DNA of 64,000 bases, taken from positions 42,520 through 106,519 of the forward strand of contig JAJDEI010000095.1 in the NCBI GenBank assembly GCA_029259845.1, written 5' to 3'. This DNA is from Planctomycetaceae bacterium. Its GTDB lineage: Bacteria > Planctomycetota > Planctomycetia > Planctomycetales > Planctomycetaceae. The notes beneath the pieces were generated by a model. It saw nothing but the letters and a program-made list of their open reading frames with translations, did no database searches and was not told the origin of the DNA. The translations under genes and the position numbers were made by a program. Positions 55,704 to 63,889 of the stretch are shown piece by piece (positions within the stretch are counted from its first letter, which is position 1; every line of letters starts with the position of its first letter).

Positions 55704-55740
55704 CGGTTTCGCCGCACATTTGAAATGTGCGGCGAAACCG
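55704..55740. terminator. Near-perfect 37-base palindrome between convergent genes (R15, copy 2)
   Basis: CGGTTTCGCCGCACATTT (55704-55721) is exactly complementary to 55723-55740 around one base. It lies between the ends of the DJ-1/PfpI gene and the permease gene, a position for a bidirectional terminator. GGGCGAAACCATGGG-type repeats follow to about 55780. Confidence 0.7.
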
Positions 55741-55812
55741 TGGGCGAAACCATGGGTTAAACCATGGGCGAAACCGGCGAACCGCTGGGCGGCCGACTCG
55801 CCGAGCGCACTG

Positions 55813-57222
55813 TTACCGGGACGCCGGTTTCTCGGGGATTATCTTGCCGTGGGGGTCTTTTGCGGGAGTGTCGAGTTCGGCCTGCAGGCGGTCCTGGATG
55901 CCCTCGTCGATGAAGTGCTCGACGCGGTCAGCCGTTTCGTGCAGATGGTCGTCGGGAAGATCGAAATGCCTGGCCATGTAGGCTTCCCACAAGCGGTGTG
56001 CACGAACCAACGATTTCGCACTTGCACGGCCCCGGTCGGTCAGCCGCAACTCGTCCGACGCCTGCCGGATGACGAAGCCGCCCCGCAACAGCCGTCGGAC
56101 TGAGAGTGACATCAGCCATCGGCTGATGCCGTTCTGTTTCGCTGCCAGATCGGGAACCGAGACCGCCGGCGGCCGGGTCGCAGTCCTTTCCTCGAAACGA
56201 TACAGCAGTCCCAACACGTCGTCGCCGGCGATGTTCATGCCCAGCCGCAGGCGGTGGACCAGCCGGGCGATGATGCCGTGTTTCGGGGCGAGGAACAACG
56301 CCGCCACAAACAACCCGCCCGCCGTGACCGACATCATGCCCGCCGTGCCGGCGTCCTCAATACTGTCGTACCCCAGCCGCGAGAAGATCATCCGCGGCAG
56401 CGTCAGCGTGAAGGCGTGTCCCAACACGGCGCTCGCCCCGGCGATCAGCACGCTCAGCAGGAGCACGGCCTTCAGCCGCTCGCTCAGCAGCAAAGCGGTT
56501 GCGGCGGGGATGATCAACAGCCCGATCACCAGAATGCTGCCGACTGTTGTGAACGCCGCAACGACCGTCAACGCAGTTACCGCCATCAGTCCGTAATGGA
56601 TGCCGCGCGCCGGAATGCCCAAACTCGTCGCCAATGCCGGGTCGAACGCGGCGATCTTCAGTTCCTTGTAAAACAGCACCACCAGCAGCAGATTGACGGC
56701 AAAGATCACCCCGTTGACCAACACCGGCTCGGGGACCGAGGTCCCGGGAACCATGTCGAGCGCGGCTGTTTCGATGATGCCGAACAGCACGCAGCTCACG
56801 TCAATGTGCACATCGTCGGCTTTGAGCCGGATCAGCAGTAGCCCCAGCGCGAACACCGATGTAAACACGACGCCCAACGACGCCCCGCTCTCCATTCGAC
56901 CGAGCCGCTGGACCCACTCGGTCAGCCACGCTGTTCCAACACCGACCACGACAGCACCGGAGAAGAGGAGCACATGCAGCAACGCCCCCTCTTGAGAGTC
57001 CGAGACCCAGCCGGCCTGTTTGATCCCGACGGCGAACAGAAACGCGAGGACCACGCCGGGGAGCGCCGCATGTGAAAGCGCGTCCCCCATCATGCTATGC
57101 CTGCGAAGCACGAGCCACGCACCCGGCAGCGCACACGACATGGCCGTTAGCGCCGCACTGGCGGCGATCGCCGTGTCCAGCGACGTCCACCCTGACAGCA
57201 GTTGTATGAATTCGTGCAACAT
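55813..57222 (-). CDS. Mn/Zn-type ABC permease fused to a DtxR/MntR-like domain (second permease)
   Basis: A 469-residue protein from ATG 57222 (MLHEFIQLLSGW). About nine membrane helices (LLLVVLFYKELKIAAFDPALATSLGIPARGIHYGLM is typical of TroC/ZnuB permeases) extend to about residue 290. From about residue 335 a cytoplasmic domain follows, with a winged-helix part (ISRWLMSLSVRRLLRGGFVIRQ, ELRLTDRGRASA) and a DtxR/MntR metal-sensing segment HRLWEAYMARHFDLPDDHLH, then D-R-V-E-H. The putative ligand positions (H of HRLWE, D-x2-E-H) are kept. It works with the ATPase and binding protein encoded upstream. Confidence 0.88.
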   Translation of the reverse strand: MLHEFIQLLSGWTSLDTAIAASAALTAMSCALPGAWLVLRRHSMMGDALSHAALPGVVLAFLFAVGIKQAGWVSDSQEGALLHVLLFSGAVVVGVGTAWLTEWVQRLGRMESGASLGVVFTSVFALGLLLIRLKADDVHIDVSCVLFGIIETAALDMVPGTSVPEPVLVNGVIFAVNLLLVVLFYKELKIAAFDPALATSLGIPARGIHYGLMAVTALTVVAAFTTVGSILVIGLLIIPAATALLLSERLKAVLLLSVLIAGASAVLGHAFTLTLPRMIFSRLGYDSIEDAGTAGMMSVTAGGLFVAALFLAPKHGIIARLVHRLRLGMNIAGDDVLGLLYRFEERTATRPPAVSVPDLAAKQNGISRWLMSLSVRRLLRGGFVIRQASDELRLTDRGRASAKSLVRAHRLWEAYMARHFDLPDDHLHETADRVEHFIDEGIQDRLQAELDTPAKDPHGKIIPEKPASR

Positions 57223-57300
57223 CGTGATTGTGATCGGCCGTGAGTTCGTCGGACGTTTGTCACCGTTTCGCCGCACGCATCGTTTCGCCGGATGCCGTGT

Positions 57301-57329
57301 TTAGCGGCCCATTCGAAATGTGCCGCTAA
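57301..57329. repeat. Palindrome overlapping the stop of the first permease gene (R15-like, copy 3)
   Basis: TTAGCGGC (57301-57308) is complementary to GCCGCTAA (57322-57329), with ATTCGAAAT in the centre. The stop codon of the first permease (57326-57328) is inside it. It separates the two permease genes. Confidence 0.6.
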
Positions 57330-58714
57330 TCGGGGGCCTGTGATCCTCCACCGGTTGTATGGGAACTGGCCGGAACATCGTCCTCGGCGTGTTCGAGCTG
57401 CCGCGAGAGTTCGGCGATCAGGTCCGGGTCGAGGACGTGCTCGATCAAATCCGCATCCCGATCGACATGGCTGGGGGCGATGTGGGCGTACTGCGTGAGG
57501 TACATCTCCCACAACCGATGATTCCGCACGACGCGTCGCGCCTCTTCGGCACCGGACGGTGTGAGTTGCCAGACATCGTGACCGGCTGCCCTCACCAAAC
57601 CATCCCGTGCCGCGATGGACAAGAGGCCCCGCACGGCGCCCGGCTCCCAAGAGCGCATCGGCAGCAAGTCGGCAAGACTGAATTCGCGAACGACAATCTG
57701 TTCCAGCGTTGGCACCGCTTCCCTGGTCTGATGTTCGAGCAACTCGAACATGGCCCGCAACAAATCGACCCGTCCGACGTCGCGGCGGAGTTTCCGTTGC
57801 CGCAGCCAATGGATCGCGACCCCCTGCTGTGCGCCGAAGCACAAACTGACGGTGAACAAGCAGGCTCCGGTCAATACGATCACCGCTCCCGCGGCTACGT
57901 GCGGGAACAGCGCGCTCATCACCGTGCCGCCGAACGAACTCAATCCGCCCACAAGGCCCGCACCGAGCGTCATCCAACGAATGTCGTCCGTCCAGAATCG
58001 CGCTGACGCCGGCGGGATAATCAATGTCGCCACGACAAGAATCAAGCCCACGCTCTGCAGTCCAATGATCGTCACCGTCACCACGAGCCCGATCAACAAC
58101 GTATCGAGCCCGAACACGGGCCACCCTTCGGCGGCGGCGAACTGGTCGTCAAAACAGAGCAGCGTCAACTCCTTGAGCAACAGCATGGTGAGCGTCAGCA
58201 CGACCGCGGCGACACTGGCGAAGAGCCACACATCATCGGCGGTCAACGACGCGGTCTTGCCGTTGAGGAACGTCTTCAGTCCGGCGGCGTTCCCTCCGGG
58301 CACCTTCTGTACAATGGTGAACAGAGCCGCACCCAGTCCATAGAATACGCTGAGCGTCATCGCCATTGCGGCATCCGGCTTGATTCGGGAGTACCTGCCG
58401 ATGAGCATCACGCTCACCGCCCCCGCCAGCCCGAACACAAACGCGCCGGTCAGCAAGCCGGGCAGCGACTTGCCCGTTCCCGGCGAAACGCCTTCCATCA
58501 CCAGAAACGCAACAGCAATCCCCGGCAGCGCCGAATGCCCGACGACGTCGCCCACCAGTGCCCGTTTCCGCAACAACATGAACGTCCCCACGACGCCCGC
58601 CGTGATCCCCAGCAACGTCGTTCCCAATAGTACGACACGAGTGTTGTAGTCCCGCAGAGAAAGGACGCGAAGGAGACGGGAGAATATCGGCGGCGACGGT
58701 TGCGCGAATGGCAT
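57326..58714 (-). CDS. Mn/Zn-type ABC permease fused to a DtxR/MntR-like domain (first permease)
   Basis: A 462-residue protein if it starts at ATG 58714 (MPFAQPSPPIF). Family permease sequence runs from TLLGITAGVVGTFMLLRKRALVGDVVGHSALPGIA to about residue 310. A linker (LRQRKLRRDV) leads to a winged helix (VPTLEQIVVREFSLADLLPM, LTPSGAEEARRVVRNHRLWE) and a dimer/metal segment (SHVDRDADLIEHVLDP). The frame stays open back to 59095, where an ATG overlaps the ATPase stop. The extra 127 residues are encoded by a palindromic repeat, so the original start may have been displaced by an insertion. Confidence 0.88.
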   Translation of the reverse strand: MPFAQPSPPIFSRLLRVLSLRDYNTRVVLLGTTLLGITAGVVGTFMLLRKRALVGDVVGHSALPGIAVAFLVMEGVSPGTGKSLPGLLTGAFVFGLAGAVSVMLIGRYSRIKPDAAMAMTLSVFYGLGAALFTIVQKVPGGNAAGLKTFLNGKTASLTADDVWLFASVAAVVLTLTMLLLKELTLLCFDDQFAAAEGWPVFGLDTLLIGLVVTVTIIGLQSVGLILVVATLIIPPASARFWTDDIRWMTLGAGLVGGLSSFGGTVMSALFPHVAAGAVIVLTGACLFTVSLCFGAQQGVAIHWLRQRKLRRDVGRVDLLRAMFELLEHQTREAVPTLEQIVVREFSLADLLPMRSWEPGAVRGLLSIAARDGLVRAAGHDVWQLTPSGAEEARRVVRNHRLWEMYLTQYAHIAPSHVDRDADLIEHVLDPDLIAELSRQLEHAEDDVPASSHTTGGGSQAPD

Positions 58715-58730
58715 ACGATCCGGGAATGAG

Positions 58731-59034
58731 GATTGCAAACTGCAAATTGCAAATTGCAAATTGCGAATCGGACGCTGTGGCCGACCCGTGCAAACTGCGA
58801 CTCGCGACCACCCTCGTTCCCGAACTCTGTTTGGGAACGCATCTTTGGAAATGCCCTGTTTGACCAGCCAAACGGACTCTGCGGCTAATACTGGCAGTTC
58901 GCAGGACGGAACACAAAGAAGGCTCGTTCCCCGAGGGTGCGTTCCCTGTGGGTGCGTTCCCAAACAGAGTTCGCGAACAAGAGGGATGGCACAATCCACA
59001 ATTTGCAATTTGCAATTCGCAATTTGCAATGAAC
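58731..59034. repeat. Nested palindromic element between the ATPase and permease genes
   Basis: Outer arms are runs of AAATTGCAAATTGC type near 58731-58766 and GCAATTTGCAATTCGC type near 58998-59033, inverted to each other. Inner arms, GTTCCCGAACTCTGTTTGGG starting 58814 and CCCAAACAGAGTTCGCGAAC ending 58979, are complementary over about 25 bases with one mismatch. It lies inside the open frame upstream of the permease. Confidence 0.8.
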
Positions 59035-59091
59035 CTTTCCCAAAAGCTTCGAGTCCTCCTCCGACGCACATTGCCATCGCAAGCATGGCAC

Positions 59092-59907
59092 TCATCGCTG
59101 CCCCTCCGCCAGCCGCGTGCCGACCTGGTCGAGCAGCGCCAATCGTCCGCCATAGGTGCGACGCAGGTTCTCGTCGGTGAAGACCTCTGTCGTCGGACCC
59201 GCTGCGATGAGCCTCATGTTGAGCAGGAGCACATGGTCAAAGTAGTCGGAGACGGTTTGCAGGTCGTGATGCACGACGAGCGCCGTCTTGCCGGTCGACC
59301 GCAAATCCTGCAGCACGTGTAGAATGGCCCGCTCGGTCGCTGCGTCGACGCCGGCGAACGGCTCGTCCATCAGGTACAGGTCCGCCTCCTGCACCAGTGC
59401 TCTCGCGAGAAACACCCGTTGCTGCTGCCCGCCGGAAAGTTGGCTGATTTGCCGCCGTGCGAAGTCGGCGAGCCCCACCCGGTCGAGTGCCTCACGGGCT
59501 TTCTTTCGCCATTTCTTCGTGACAGGGCGGCACCAGCCGAGCCGACGATAAAGCCCCATCGCCACGACATCCTGGGCACTCACGGGAAAGTCCCAGTCCA
59601 CACTCGTCCGCTGCGGAACATAGGCGACCCGCGACCGCTGTTTGGCGTACGGAAGTCCAAAGACGCGGACCTCGCCGGAGACCTTCGGCACCAGATCGAG
59701 AACCGCCTTGATGAGCGTGCTCTTGCCGGCTCCGTTGGGACCGACGATCGCAATGAGCTGCCCCGTCGGTGCGTCGTAGTCGACATCCCAAATGACCGGC
59801 CGCCGGTGATAGGCAACGGTCATATCGTGGATCGACAGCGGCGACGACAGCGGATGCTCAACCGCGTGTGTTTCCGCGGGCACGGGGAGTGCTGTCGACT
59901 CAGTCAT
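59092..59907 (-). CDS. Mn/Zn-type ABC transporter ATPase
   Basis: A 271-residue ATPase. Walker A is [16 protein letters not shown], signature [16 protein letters not shown], Walker [14 protein letters not shown]-loop [36 protein letters not shown] is characteristic of manganese/zinc importers (MntB/ZnuC group). ATG 59907 is used; the frame is open to 60234 through repeats. GTG 59931 is an alternative. It powers the two fused permeases encoded after it. Confidence 0.92.
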   Translation of the reverse strand: MTESTALPVPAETHAVEHPLSSPLSIHDMTVAYHRRPVIWDVDYDAPTGQLIAIVGPNGAGKSTLIKAVLDLVPKVSGEVRVFGLPYAKQRSRVAYVPQRTSVDWDFPVSAQDVVAMGLYRRLGWCRPVTKKWRKKAREALDRVGLADFARRQISQLSGGQQQRVFLARALVQEADLYLMDEPFAGVDAATERAILHVLQDLRSTGKTALVVHHDLQTVSDYFDHVLLLNMRLIAAGPTTEVFTDENLRRTYGGRLALLDQVGTRLAEGQR

Positions 59908-59940
59908 CGTTGTTGAGGGATTGGTCACGGTCAGGGCTTT

Positions 59941-60395
59941 CCTTGTTCCCAAGCCCCGGCTTGGGGAGACATGTCCCGCAAAGCTCTGCTTGGCTGCGCG
60001 CGAAACGGAGTTTCGAGAGAGTGCGTTCCCAAACAGAGTTTCAGCCGTTCCCCGTTCGGACAACGAGGACGAATCTCTCGACAGCTGATACGCCGAAGGC
60101 GTTCCACACCGCAGCCCAGGGTCAACGGCGCAGCCGCGCCACCCTGGGACGTTGGGGACAACAGCGGCTGGAACCCTGAAAGGGTTCCACAACACGAACG
60201 CTCGATGTTTCCTGGTGAATTGACGATCGTTCAACCCTTTCAGGGTTGTGAACTTATTCGCTGGTTCCCCAGGGTGCGCTCACTTCGTTCGCGACCCTGG
60301 GCTGTGATATGAAACGCCTTCGGCGTAAGCCATTCGCGTCACGCGATTCTTGATAGCCGAACTGCGAGCGACAGAGCTTGGGAACGAGGTTCGCA
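59941..60395. repeat. Spacer of R3 and R7 repeats between binding-protein and ATPase genes
   Basis: R3 blocks: GTTCCCAAGCCCCGGCTTGG near 59945, GAAACGGAGTTTC near 60002 and CTTGGGAACGAGG near 60379. R7 blocks: AGCCCAGGGTCAACGGCGCA, CCACCCTGGG, AACCCTGAAAGGGTT and AACCCTTTCAGGGTTGTG between about 60085 and 60330. The overall arrangement is partly palindromic. It separates genes that are normally adjacent in this kind of operon. Confidence 0.75.
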
Positions 60396-60439
60396 CCCGC
60401 TACCTCAGTGCGCAGCACAGAGTCCTCCATATCCGGTAC

Positions 60440-61474
60440 TCAGTCCCCGCCGACGGCTAATCGCCCGTTCATCCCTCGTTGCGGCACCTCGCCCCCCAGC
60501 GCGCGGGCGATGGTCGTGACGTTGTGGTCGATCATGCCGAGGTAGGTTCCCTCATAGGTTCCCGCGCGGCCCATTGCATCAGAGAACAGCATGCCTCCGT
60601 TGGTGACGGTCCAGCCGCGGCTCTGCGCGCCGTACATGACCGCCTGCAGGTTGGCTTCGCTCACGCTCGACTCGACAAAGATCGCCGGGATCTGTTTCGT
60701 CACCAGCAGGTCGACCAGCCGATTGATGTCATCCACGCCCGGCTCGGACTCCGTTGTGATCCCTTGAACCGACTCGACCGAGATCCTATACGCCCGGCCA
60801 AAGTAACCGAACGCGTCATGGGCCGTCACCAGGTATCGCTGCGATGCGGGGATCGAGGCGATCGCCTGGCGGGCATAGGCATCCAGCGCGTCCAACTGGT
60901 CCCGGAAAGCGGCCGCGTTCGCCCGGTATTCGTCGGCATGGCCCGGATCGTGCTCGGCGAGCCGCGCTGCGACTGCCTCAACGGTCCGGCCCCACAAGGC
61001 GACATCGTTCCACACATGCGGATCCGGGTGTCCCTTGAAACCGGGAGGCGCTCGCAGATCGCCCGGGGGAATGTCGGCCGTGACCGCAAAGACCGGTTTT
61101 CCCGAGGAGGCCAGTTTCTTGAAGGTCTCCTGCATCTGCCCTTCGAGGAACAGTCCGTTGTAAAAGATGACGTCCGCGTCTCGCAGCCGGACGATGTCGC
61201 TTCTTGTCGGAACATACAGGTGGGGATCGACCCCTTCGCCCATCAGTGCGGTGATGTCGGCCCGCGAGCCGGCGACCTGACCGACGATGTCGGCCACCAT
61301 CCCGGTCGTGCACACGATGGTGGATGAGCTGGTACTTACGCCGGGCGACTGGCCAACGGAAGAATCCGCGGGGCTGCGGTCGGTGCACCCGCCGGCAGCC
61401 AGGAGGGCCGGCATGAGCACCAAGAGCCATGCTCGCCGGAATTCAGCATGCGATTTCTCTACGCATTGGTTCAT
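60440..61474 (-). CDS. Metal-binding ABC transporter lipoprotein (TroA/MntA/ZnuA-like)
   Basis: A 344-residue periplasmic lipoprotein with a signal and lipobox (PALLAAGGC). Cluster A-I fold metal ligands can be seen: His in GEGVDPHLYVPT, His in HPDPHVWNDV, His in VTAHDAFGYF, and Asp or Glu in the later region (TTESEPGVDDINRL, VDLLVTKQIPAIFVESSVS). There is no His-rich loop, which favours manganese or iron over zinc. It is the first gene of the transporter operon, preceded by a palindromic operator candidate. Confidence 0.9.
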   Translation of the reverse strand: MNQCVEKSHAEFRRAWLLVLMPALLAAGGCTDRSPADSSVGQSPGVSTSSSTIVCTTGMVADIVGQVAGSRADITALMGEGVDPHLYVPTRSDIVRLRDADVIFYNGLFLEGQMQETFKKLASSGKPVFAVTADIPPGDLRAPPGFKGHPDPHVWNDVALWGRTVEAVAARLAEHDPGHADEYRANAAAFRDQLDALDAYARQAIASIPASQRYLVTAHDAFGYFGRAYRISVESVQGITTESEPGVDDINRLVDLLVTKQIPAIFVESSVSEANLQAVMYGAQSRGWTVTNGGMLFSDAMGRAGTYEGTYLGMIDHNVTTIARALGGEVPQRGMNGRLAVGGD

Positions 61475-61505
61475 TGTCTCGTGTGACCCACCCGGAGATT
61501 CTGTT

Positions 61506-61527
61506 AATCAAAATTGCACTTTTGATT
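61506..61527. promoter_or_regulatory. Palindromic operator candidate of the metal transporter operon
   Basis: AATCAAAA (61506-61513) and TTTTGATT (61520-61527) are exact complements six bases apart. It lies about 30 bases upstream of the binding-protein ATG and is strikingly A/T-rich for the region. The shape fits a DtxR/MntR or Fur-type site. No stand-alone MntR/Fur gene is in the window. Confidence 0.6.
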
Positions 61528-61548
61528 GTACGAAATGTGCATGATCGG

Positions 61549-61575
61549 TTGCAATCGAGGATCATCCGATATACT
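61549..61575 (+). promoter_or_regulatory. Candidate promoter for the 58-residue gene
   Basis: TTGCAA (61549-61554) and TATACT (61570-61575) are 15 bases apart. The gene starts at 61623. The spacing is short, so strength is uncertain. It lies just beside the operator candidate of the divergent transporter operon. Confidence 0.35.
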
Positions 61576-61622
61576 GCGTAGCTCGAAACTTAACTGCAAT
61601 CCGCTGGTCACAGGTTCCTGCC

Positions 61623-61799
61623 ATGAGCGATCTCAGCAATTTCATTCAAGTCAAACTAGCCTTGGCGGAAAAGTACGAACGCCTGGCGACCCGGACGGCC
61701 AGTCAGCCGAAGAAGCAGCAGTTTGCCCACCGGGCGCTCAAATACAGGCGTCAGGTGGCCCAAATGCAGCATTCCACGGAGAGTCTCGCCGGAAGCTGA
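61623..61799 (+). CDS. Small conserved-looking planctomycete protein, 58 residues
   Basis: ATG 61623 opens a 58-residue frame: MSDLSNFIQVKLALAEKYER, then a basic stretch with KKQQFAHRALKYRRQVAQMQ. It is helical, basic and soluble. It resembles short hypothetical proteins I recall in planctomycetes. The last residues (ESLAGS) and the stop are encoded by the R6 repeat that begins at 61781, so the original 3' end may have been replaced. Function unknown. Confidence 0.65.
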   Translation: MSDLSNFIQVKLALAEKYERLATRTASQPKKQQFAHRALKYRRQVAQMQHSTESLAGS

Positions 61800-61860
61800 T
61801 GGCCCGTTTTTCCGGGAGGGCATCTTTCCGGGAGGGCGAGGCTCCCGCCGAGCCGCGACG
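61781..61860 (+). repeat. Dispersed repeat R6, copy 5
   Basis: GAGTCTCGCCGGAAGCTGAT, CCCGTTTTTCCGGGAGGGC, a partial duplication, then GGGAGGGCGAGGCTCCCGCC and GAGCCGCG. It provides the end of the 58-residue frame. Confidence 0.75.
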
Positions 61861-61944
61861 TGGTGATTTGGTCGCGATTGTAGCCACGCGCTCTCCTGCG
61901 GGTGCTAATCCGCGCGATCATTGAGAGCGTTTCGCGTCTGGGGC

Positions 61945-62040
61945 GATCGGCGAGTTCTCTGGACTGCACGCCGCCCCAGGAAACGAGCGTGAGCGGCCAT
62001 CCCTGCGTCAGAACGCCCCAGCCACCCTCACGCGGGGACG
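61945..62040. repeat. Dispersed repeat R10, second copy
   Basis: Contains CCGCCCCAGGAAACGAGCG, GGCCATCC and GAACGCCCCAGCCACCCTCA, similar to 21150-21255 in the idr-like cluster. With R6 it makes up most of the 61800-62110 gap upstream of the obg stop. Confidence 0.55.
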
Positions 62041-62110
62041 ACCCTCGAACGCCTTCCCACCCCTCCCCCGGTCGGGATGTTGTTTCCGATCCGTTCCTTA
62101 GACGGTCCCG

Positions 62111-63124
62111 TCAGTGCGTCTCGACGGCATGCTCGTGCAGTGGCTCTGAGAGCACTTCCATGATCCGGTGCCTGAGGTCGGCGAGCCCTTGCCCCGTTGC
62201 CGATGACAGCAGCATCACCGGCCGGCCCAGTTCTTCTTCCAGCAGTTCCGCCGCTGCGGACGCATCGGTCAACTCAGACTTGGAGACGCACACGATCTCC
62301 GGCCGGTCCAGCAGCTCCGCGTCGAACAGCCGCATCTCTTCACAAATCTGGCGGTAGTTCTCGACCGGGTCGGTTTGATCCATGGGGGACGGTTCGATCA
62401 GATGCACGAGGACACGGGTCCGCTGAATGTGCTTGAGGAATTCATGTCCGAGCCCGATTCCCGCGTGGGCCCCTTCGATCAGCCCCGGGATGTCCGCCAT
62501 CACGAACTGCTCGTACCCGACTCGCACCAGTCCCAGGTTGGGATATTTGGTGGTGAAGGGGTAGTTGGCAATCTCGGGCGTTGCGTTCGACATGCGGCTG
62601 AGCAGCGTCGATTTGCCGGCATTCGGCTTCCCGATGACGCCGACGTCGGCAATGAGCTTGAGTTCCAGCACGACGTCTCGTTTCTCGCCCACTTCGCCAT
62701 ACTCGAATTCGCGCGGTGCCCGGTGCGTTGAGGTGGCGAATCGCTTATTGCCGCGCCCCCCCTTGCCCCCCCGGGCCACGACGACCGAGTCTCCCTCGTG
62801 CTGGAGATCCTTGAGCAGGTGCCCCCGGTCGGCGTCCCGGACGAGCGTTCCCGGCGGGACGAGTACGATCGCCTTCTCTCCCCGCTTGCCAGTCTTGAGG
62901 CTCCCCATCCCATGAGTTCCTCGACCGCCGCGCCAGTGTCGGTGACCGGCGATGTTAGCGAGACTTCCCAGATTCTGCTCCGCCTGAACGACGACGTCGC
63001 CGCCCCATCCGCCGTCGCCGCCATCCGGCCCGCCGCGCGGCACATGAGCCTCACGGCGGAAACTCATGCAGCCGTTTCCGCCATCACCTGCCTCGCAACT
63101 AATCACAACCCGATCGACAAACAT
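62111..63124 (-). CDS. obg: GTPase Obg/CgtA
   Basis: A 337-residue ribosome-associated GTPase. The N-terminal Obg fold is Gly-rich: MFVDRVVISCEAGDGGNGCMSFRREAH and GGPDGGDGGWGGDVV. The G-domain motifs are G1 GKPNAGKST, G3 ADIPGLIEGAH and G4-like VSKSEL (usually N/TKxD; here S-K-S-E). The C-terminal OCT domain of B. subtilis Obg is absent, which is usual for many Obg proteins. ATG 63124 is chosen; the upstream open frame runs into repeat R4. It stands alone. Confidence 0.92.
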   Translation of the reverse strand: MFVDRVVISCEAGDGGNGCMSFRREAHVPRGGPDGGDGGWGGDVVVQAEQNLGSLANIAGHRHWRGGRGTHGMGSLKTGKRGEKAIVLVPPGTLVRDADRGHLLKDLQHEGDSVVVARGGKGGRGNKRFATSTHRAPREFEYGEVGEKRDVVLELKLIADVGVIGKPNAGKSTLLSRMSNATPEIANYPFTTKYPNLGLVRVGYEQFVMADIPGLIEGAHAGIGLGHEFLKHIQRTRVLVHLIEPSPMDQTDPVENYRQICEEMRLFDAELLDRPEIVCVSKSELTDASAAAELLEEELGRPVMLLSSATGQGLADLRHRIMEVLSEPLHEHAVETH

Positions 63125-63889
63125 TACACTTCCAATCTTACTGCAGACAACCGGGCCAACGCCGAGCCGCCTGCATGAATACCGTTGCTTCCGAATCGCC
63201 TCCGGCTCTTGCCGGGTCGAACGGCGAACCTGGAGTTGGAGTTCAGCCTTCAGGCTGCGCACGCAAGCTAAAGCTTGAACTCCAACCTCCAAGTCGATGC
63301 CGGACAAGAAACGCGCCGCCGTGGCACACGTATTCGACGGGCCGCTCGTTGAAACTTATTCTCGAACGAAACACTTTCGGATTCTCTCGACTTCTACGTC
63401 CGTTTTCGCACATCACCAGCCGCCTGTCGACCGTATGTCGAGAGGGAAATGGCAATTATGACGGTCCCGATTCGAGTGGGTGAATTGACCCGGGCGAGGG
63501 TGATCGGCCGACGGGCCGTTCTGATTCCCGTGAGCAGCCGTAGCCCTGAAATTCGGGCCACTTCGAGATGTCGAGAACACGAATCGCGATCCTCTCGGGC
63601 GGAGTGACGATGATTGCTTCACATGAGAACGTAATCAGCCTCATTGGCGGCGTTTTCAGAGGTTTGGCTGTGATACGAGCCGGCTGTGTCGGCTTGAAGC
63701 AGATTGGCACGCAACAACAGGAGCGCGCCTTGAGATCTCGCGCGGTAACGGGATCTGCTTTCAGGGAGCACACCGCCCGAACGCAATTGAGGGCAATTCC
63801 TGTTCGTTGACGCCTCGCGACGACCGTCAGACGCCCCGGGTACATCCGCTCACAGGTGGGGGGTGGCTTCTATGAGAGTCCGTTGCGGG
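63125..63889. other. Spacer before the right edge, no convincing gene
   Basis: About 765 bases. It contains the R4 repeat near 63236. Open frames at 63568-63810 (plus) and 63456-63845 (minus) overlap and neither has recognisable protein character. Sequence upstream of obg should hold its promoter, but none is clear. Confidence 0.45.
63236..63285 (+). repeat. R4 palindromic repeat, intergenic copy
   Basis: Begins TTGGAGTTCAGCCTTCAGGC and ends GCTTGAACTCCAA, 50 bases. The first 23 bases match the copy embedded in the fusion protein gene at 30605. Confidence 0.88.

Noticed and set aside
63456..63845. Overlapping frames on both strands near the right edge
   Set aside because: Neither has recognisable domains or a convincing start; left as spacer.
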